From Symsagittifera roscoffensis (lineage: Eukaryota > Xenacoelomorpha > Acoela > Convolutidae), in the NCBI RefSeq assembly GCF_963678635.1, contig NC_087064.1, forward strand, positions 60,753,548-60,817,547: 64,000 nt of DNA, given 5' to 3'. The notes below the pieces were generated by a model. That model had not been told where the DNA came from and did not search any database. It worked only from the letters and a program-made list of their open reading frames with translations. A program made the translations under genes and the position numbers. Position 1 is the stretch's first letter. Each line of letters starts with the position of its first letter. Shown here in pieces: positions 58,551-64,000 of this stretch.

Positions 58551-59689
58551 ATACAATTTTTGTCGGATTTTTTGCTGGCACAACTGAAAGACAGATGCAA
58601 ATAGCAGACTAAACCTGTTCAAAAGGTGTTATTAAGATGCAGTTAGCTAAACAAGCATAATTGCTTGTCATTCACAAGACTTCCACGAGAAAGCCTACAC
58701 CTGGTCTCAAAAAATATTAACTAAATTTTTGGGGCAACGACAAAATCGTCACAACAAAAATAGACAGCTCGAAAAATATCAAATGAAACATTCAGTCAAT
58801 TTTAACACATCAATCGTCATTTTACTAACACAGTTATTTACAGGAGAAACATTATGACTCACCTTGGAGCTAAAAGTTCAAATCAATTCGACAAATTTTC
58901 TCACTCCTATAATTATATCAATCGGTTTCAAATAAACAAAAACGTTCGAAAGCATAAGAGTGTCACATGAATGCAAAAAAATGCCCTTTAATTCTTGTAA
59001 CGGGGATGTTCCTCATAGTCCGGAACGAAAAATTAGGAGGTGTTTTTTCCGCTAGTTCAATCAGGATCATATTCTAAAAACTACATGGAACTTTGCTGGC
59101 CCGGGATGCCTGCTTGAGACAAAGACAAAGGTATGAGCATTTTGCGTTATACACTGGTGCTAGTTGTTGTTTTGGATCTTAGTCTACTTGCAAGTTTTCT
59201 TAATTTTTTAAGGGAGAATTGCAAAATGAATCTTCATTGAGGTTTTGAACAAAAATAAATAATTCAATTGGTCTTCTCTTTTTTCGCCCAAGTTTTTCCA
59301 GTTCTGTCTAAAAAGGCATCTTAAGGGAGACAGAATGGTATAAAAGTTTTCAAAAGTCTATCAATCGTAATCTTAGTTGCGAGCTCAGCAAAAGTTAACA
59401 GTTCAACATCTTGATCTGAAGATATTTTGTTTCAATCGGATTTGTTAGAATTAAATGCCAATCAAATTTCAGTACCATCTTAAAATGAATTGTTCACAAT
59501 TATAAGTAAACTGCTCGAAATTTTTTTAAACACAATCCAGAGTTTTACCCAGACTAGGAAAAAAAACAAAGAAACAGGTACAGAGGGAAAAGTGACTACC
59601 TTCCTATCGGCTCAAAGCTCGGCTTGTTCAGAAGTCGGTCTAAGAATAGAGTAAAGTGATTATGCGTTGAATATTAAAAAATCGCAAAA
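58551..59689. other. Intergenic sequence
   Basis: No gene, RNA or transposon end recognised. Confidence 0.25.
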
Positions 59690-60180
59690 AAAAAGAAAAC
59701 TGAATAAGTAAAAATGGAATATTTATGTCTGGTGCGTTTTTGTTTACTCATTCAATTTTTGTTGATCGAAATATCAGTTTTTAACAACAGAATTTTTATG
59801 TCCTATTGAAGATAATAACTCCCTAAAATTAAATTTCAAAACATATTTTGCCTCCAATCTTTTTTGCAAAGGTTTGGGAGTTATAAAAAGTGCCAATTTG
59901 ACCATGCTCTGGACTAATTCATGTGCATGTTCTAGATTTTATCCTTAATCCTGAAAGCGTAACGCGAATTTTTTATGCGTGGCCGGTTATCCCGCACAAC
60001 AAAATCGTTCCAAATTGAATAGAGGCTAGCTAATTGGTCGTGTTAATTTTCACACTTGATCTTTGTTATTGTACAAAATTTTTAGTTTTTCAACAACTTT
60101 TTCCCCAAAACTGGTCGATATAGATTAAGGGGCAGTCGGAACATTCAAGGCTTTGACCTGATATACGAGCCGTTTTGTTG
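59690..60180 (-). repeat. Hairpin-ended dispersed repeat, inverted copy
   Basis: On the minus strand: GGCTCGTATATCAGGTCAAA, GAATGTTCCGACTGCCCCTT, GGAACGATTTTGTTGTGCGG, TCCAGAGCATGGTCAAATTG and GATTGGAGGCAAAATATGTT, in the same order as 39885-40390. It shows the family is dispersed in both orientations. Confidence 0.55.
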
Positions 60181-61490
60181 TACTTTACTTCGCCCAAGTC
60201 ATGAAGTGTCGAATTATGATAATAGATGGAAAATTGTGGAAACGTACTTTGAACAATTAGTTTAAGCATTGAATGACGCGTTGTTAATTTTTTGTTGGGA
60301 AAATGTAAAAAGACGCGAACTGAAGCACGAACTGTTTTTGAAAACACCAGGCAGGCTTGGCGGGAAACGACAACCCTTGAATCTATTAGCAAGTAGGAAT
60401 TTATTGGAAGGGTTTTTGACTGCACCTAGCTTACTTATAAGCAACCACTTGAGAAAAAAAACAACTCAGTCTCAAAACCTGGTGAAAACAAGTGAAGTTG
60501 TTTGTATCGAAGTTTGTATTGATTTTTTGACTTTCTAAAAATGAGCGGAAAATTTTATGCTTGGGTCGTTTTTATTCAATCTTTTTCGATTTTTTTTAAA
60601 CTTCGTAAATATATGGTTGCCCGGAGATCAAATATATAAACAAAACTTCACCTGCTATCTTTTTTCAAAAAATTATGCAGCCTTGGAAATTGGGATAATT
60701 ACCTCGCAACATACTGCGTTTTAATAGCACGCGTAAGCGGAGGAAAAAATTGGTTACGTTAAAATACGCTAAGAATATCCCTTCTTATTTTGCTTAAAAC
60801 GTAGAAGAAAATGAATTAAGGGAAAAACGAAACAAAAAATGAAATGCTATCGAAATTTTCAGGGCTTCGCGCAGTTGGATCATTCGTGTTTTGTTTTGTC
60901 TTACAATTTGAAAAGCTTCAATTTTTCCGATTCATTTTGGTGCCAGACTTTAGAAAGTTTGAATAGAACTCGTTAGTTAGGAAAAAAGAATGTCAATTAA
61001 CTGGTCACCAAATGACATTCCAAACCCTGAACAAAAATGGCATTCTAGGCAAATTTTGAGATCTACTAGAACATTCCCTTAATGGTATCTTACTAAAGAA
61101 TTACGGTACCGCGACAACTAGCATCAAAAGGCAACTGGCAAAATATTAAGAAAAAGACAATTCGCAGAAACAGACAACTAGTATAAGACTCGAAAAAAAA
61201 CTAAAATTTCCTTTCATCTGGATGTGAATGTTTCTGATATCTCTTATTGCAATTGTTCATATTTAGAACATTTACAGTGTTCTCGCAATAATTTATACTG
61301 GGAAAGACCAAGGTAGAAAACAATGAGTTTTCTAATGAACGAAGAACAGTGTGGAAAAAAAATCATAAGTACTAAAAGACCGAATAATTACGGTTGACTT
61401 ACGTATGAGATGAATTGTTGTCAATCAGCCAGCTACAAGAAACCAATCTACCTCAGAACCGAAACTAATCTACCTCAAGAAACCAATCTA
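60181..61490. other. Intergenic sequence
   Basis: Overlapping short frames at 60090-60538 on both strands have no domain content. Near 61430-61500 the phrase AGAAACCAATCTA(C/T)CTCAG is repeated, a short local tandem. Confidence 0.25.
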
Positions 61491-61492
61491 TC

Positions 61493-62674
61493 TCAGGCAG
61501 AAAAACATAGGGCTTTGCTCCCGAATTGAAACAAATCAGGCAATTTTCCTTTAATCTTTGCTTCGTCCTTATTTGCTGAATGAGTTTTCATACAGTGAAG
61601 CGAGCATAACCCGTTACTAATTGAAACCTCTATGCCATCTTTTGACCGAATGGATTTTTGATTTCCATTTATCGCATTGCTGAAATGATTCCATATAGCT
61701 GGTTCGAGGTCTGGATCTTTTCGTAGAAACCCACGTAAATGTTCCCCCAGCCATGTTTTTTTTTTCGAAATAATCGACACATGAATGAAGATTATCATTC
61801 TCAGTTGCTTTTGCGCAGAGAGCTTCTAGTGCCAACTTCAAGTCGCGTTCAGGAATGAGAGCCAGCGCAATAAATGATTTCACTTGGTTCCTTAAGTCTT
61901 TGTCTTTTCTGTATTCAACTGCCAGTCCTAATTCTTAAACTTTTCATTAATTGAGCAGCGCAAAATGAAAAAAAGCACCCTTTTACGGGCGCTAAGGGGA
62001 TTTTCAGTTTGAAAGCAGAAGTTTCCACTTTTTCAAAAACAATGACAATTTTGTTGGCTCTAATAAAGGGTTAAGTTCAAGTAACACACGAAATGATTGT
62101 TGATATTGCTGTTAAGTTTTTCGCTGCAACAGAAAGTAAGCCAGGGAGTGAGCAGTTATTTATTACAGCAGTTAAATGACTTACTTGATTGAATAATGAG
62201 AAGCAACTTTTTGAATGTGCCATCAGCGTACCAAGCTGTGTAACGCTCGAGAAGTTCAAAATCTGTCTCAGTGGTGAACACGAGTAACTGGTCGGAATCT
62301 ACCATCTTCGAGTCATGAGTAAAAAAATTCTCCCTCCTCGGAGTGGTTTGAAATTCCATGAGAATTGCGATGTCTTCAACGAATTTGTTGAAAATTTAAA
62401 TTGAACAAATGCGGAAAAGTTAAGACACTTGTAGTAATTTTTTTTCCAACTTCTCGTTCATGAGGCAACACTGAATTTAAATGGTTTAATTTTTCATGTG
62501 TAAAAAATCTTTGTTATTTACAAAGTCTTCTTGAGCATCTCCAAGGTAACCCGCTTTTTTCATTAAATCGAACTTCATAACATCTTCATCTTCAAAGATA
62601 AAGATTCGTTTCCCGCGCTGAGTTGTGGTGATTTGCAACATAATTCGAATGAGTAAAAACAATTTAAAAACCAA
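61493..62674 (-). pseudogene. MULE-type transposase remnant with FLYWCH-like zinc finger start
   Basis: Minus strand, N to C: TTTQRGKRIFIFEDED (about 62635-62585) resembles the start of a FLYWCH domain. DQLLVFTTETDFELLERYTA then WYADGTFKK (62237-62208) is the typical first-Asp region of animal MULE transposases. LRNQVKSFIALALIPERDLK (about 61890-61835) and PAIWNHFSNAINGN / SVKRWHRGFN (about 61710-61617) match the C-terminal part, where WHR is characteristic. The interval between the two conserved parts is too short for the rest of the catalytic core, so an internal deletion is likely, plus frameshifts. A transposase of this type cuts and moves DNA. This copy is inactive. Confidence 0.7.
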
Positions 62675-63344
62675 ATGAATGACGATATACCAATTAATGC
62701 AATCAAAGTTTTGGACTCAATCTTTGGTGTTAAACGAACAAAAAGACTCATATGTTTCACCGATAATTGTTTTGAGTACATTAAAAAAAATTAACTGATA
62801 TTTAGTGGGGCATTACGGGTCTTACTTTAGAGGTAATTAAATGATGATCTTACGAGTTTAATGAGAGCTATCGCGTTCTGCGAGTTGTCTTAATTGCTAA
62901 TTTATACGAGTTCTCTTTGTTGCGAATTGTCGTATACGAAGAATTAACACCACTATAAGTAAAACCACCAAATTAGCACTAGAGCGCTCTATTTATAGTT
63001 CCAAGTTTGGTGCATTCTGATTGGTCGAAAGTTCTACTAACTTAATCTACATAACAATTATTCCCCTTTCTTAAAGGGCAGGCGGAACATTCGGGTCTTG
63101 TTTTGGGTGGAATCCCTAATGCCCGAAGGTTCAAATGCGCGAAAATATAAATCAGGCAATCAGATTTCAGTAATCTAAAATTTGGAAAGAAAGTAAACAT
63201 TTCCCGGGACTGGGGTATTGAGATTGGCATAATATAAAAACGGCAGAAATAAGCAAAAATTAAACATTGTCATTGACCGCCGCAAAAGTGGACAAATTTT
63301 ACATTTCAAGGGTTTCGTAAAGAAAGAATAATAATTAATTAATT
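62675..63344. other. Upstream flank of the MULE remnant
   Basis: AT-rich. GGGCAGGCGGAACATTCGGG at about 63076 faintly resembles the 5' part of the hairpin-ended repeat in inverted orientation. No gene. Confidence 0.25.
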
Positions 63345-63680
63345 GTAGTTCCTGCGAATCGCAGAGGAGCTATCAGTAGGCTTTAACAGTCCTGTCGAGG
63401 ATAGTCCATTTGTATTATCTCCCCACATTCCAGACAGTGTTATATTTGCTGAGCGAAGCTGTTTTTTTTGCGACTCAAGGCCGTTTTTTTTTTGTGTCTA
63501 GAACTTTTTAAGTGGTACCACTATTGCAGCCAAATTTGGTCAGGTTGTGGTAGACCTGAAGATGGAGGTCAAGTGAGAGCTTGTCCTCACACACTATCAT
63601 TGCCATGGCATGGGATCGAATACACGATCTGACGATTTCCAAGTGAACGCCTTACCACTGTGCTAAGTGCCTCAAAGAAG
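63345..63680 (-). mobile_element. tRNA-derived SINE, copy B
   Basis: On the minus strand the tRNA-like head has an A box TTAGCACAGTGGTAAGGCG (63648-63666) and a B box GTATTCGATCC (63613-63623), 25 bases apart as in a tRNA. The body contains AGTGTGTGAGGACAAGCTCT, shared with copy A. The 3' end closes with a perfect palindrome CTGCGATTCGCAG (63352-63364), followed by an AATTAATTAATTATTATT tail, as expected for a SINE tail. RNA polymerase III would transcribe it from the internal boxes. Confidence 0.75.
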
Positions 63681-64000
63681 CAAACTGTTTCTTCATTTAC
63701 TTGTTTTTAATTGAATGTCAACTGCTTCTTTTCAAAAATGACTTTCGCCTAATTTTGTTTTCGGTTTTTCGCACAAAATTTTCGTCGCGCATTCGGTCCT
63801 TCGCGCATGAGAGTAGCCCCCTTGTTTTGCTTATTTAATGTTAGACGTTTAATTTTAAGGAGGAGTTTATTCAATTGGTGTATTCAGAAGAGCGCGCGGG
63901 TCGATGTCCGCGACTAACTTTTCGACTTTGTCGGTCGCGGAAATGTTACCGAAAATCATGTCTGGACAGGGTTTTAAGTCGCGAACAAACTCTGGAATTA
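63681..64000. other. Right edge of window
   Basis: Base composition becomes less AT-rich after about 63780 (TCGTCGCGCATTCGGTCCTT, GAGCGCGCGGGTCGATG), which may announce a gene outside the window. The last 120 bases could be coding on the minus strand (ELIPEFVRDLKPCPDMIFGN, acceptor not determined), but this is too short to call. Confidence 0.3.

Noticed and set aside
63648-63666. A genuine tRNA gene at the right end
   Set aside because: A and B boxes are present, but the arms do not form a full cloverleaf acceptor and the sequence continues into a SINE body shared with another copy.

Overview
This window is strongly AT-rich eukaryotic DNA, most likely from an invertebrate animal. The main evidence is a multi-exon gene with canonical GT-AG introns (178 to 830 bp) and a calponin-homology/ankyrin protein architecture, together with a Polinton/Maverick, a tRNA-derived SINE, a MULE-type transposase remnant and non-LTR reverse transcriptase fossils. 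I cannot name the species. There is one convincing host gene. Almost everything else is mobile or duplicated DNA.

Layout. 15-5660 (minus): eight exons of a gene whose reading phase joins exactly at every intron. It encodes two CH domains followed by ankyrin repeats and runs off the left edge. 6252-6545: a decayed tRNA-derived SINE, whose better copy lies at 63345-63680. 8440-9445: a very degenerate satellite of about 170 bp period. 10226-31789: a 21.56 kb Polinton with 249/302 bp terminal inverted repeats, AG-type ends and a near-perfect 6 bp target duplication (ATAACT/ATAACA). It has a broken protein-primed DNA polymerase B at the left end (minus) and a broken retroviral-like integrase at the right end (plus). 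Between them is a scrambled cargo zone where a few unrecognised genes (called P, X, Y, Z, W here) occur in up to five full or partial copies, in the order B-P-S-X-P-S-X-Y-Z-B-P-S-X-P-(s)-x-Y-x-Y-x-Y-Z-W-S-X-Y-Z-W-M-integrase. No capsid, packaging ATPase or protease gene was recognisable.

31790-34242: single-copy sequence, one copy of a dispersed repeat and an old 673 bp tandem duplication. 34243-42340 and 42341-49284: a young 8.1 kb tandem duplication. The second copy has lost about 1.2 kb. Each copy carries a GTCGA-rich transposon with inverted ends, members of a hairpin-ended dispersed repeat and the terminus of a hAT-like element. 49394-49682: two neighbouring foldback elements. 52529-55437 and 55438-58315: a 2.9 kb tandem duplication carrying a reverse transcriptase fossil on the minus strand. 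58338-58550: a truncated GTCGA element. 59690-60180: an inverted copy of the hairpin-ended repeat. 61493-62674: a FLYWCH/MULE transposase remnant. 63345-63680: the better SINE copy.

The Polinton genes would once have acted together: polymerase B for protein-primed replication, integrase for insertion, cargo for particle or accessory roles. All recognisable ones are now broken. The most unusual signals are the cargo amplification inside the Polinton and the pair of hairpins conserved in both of its terminal repeats.
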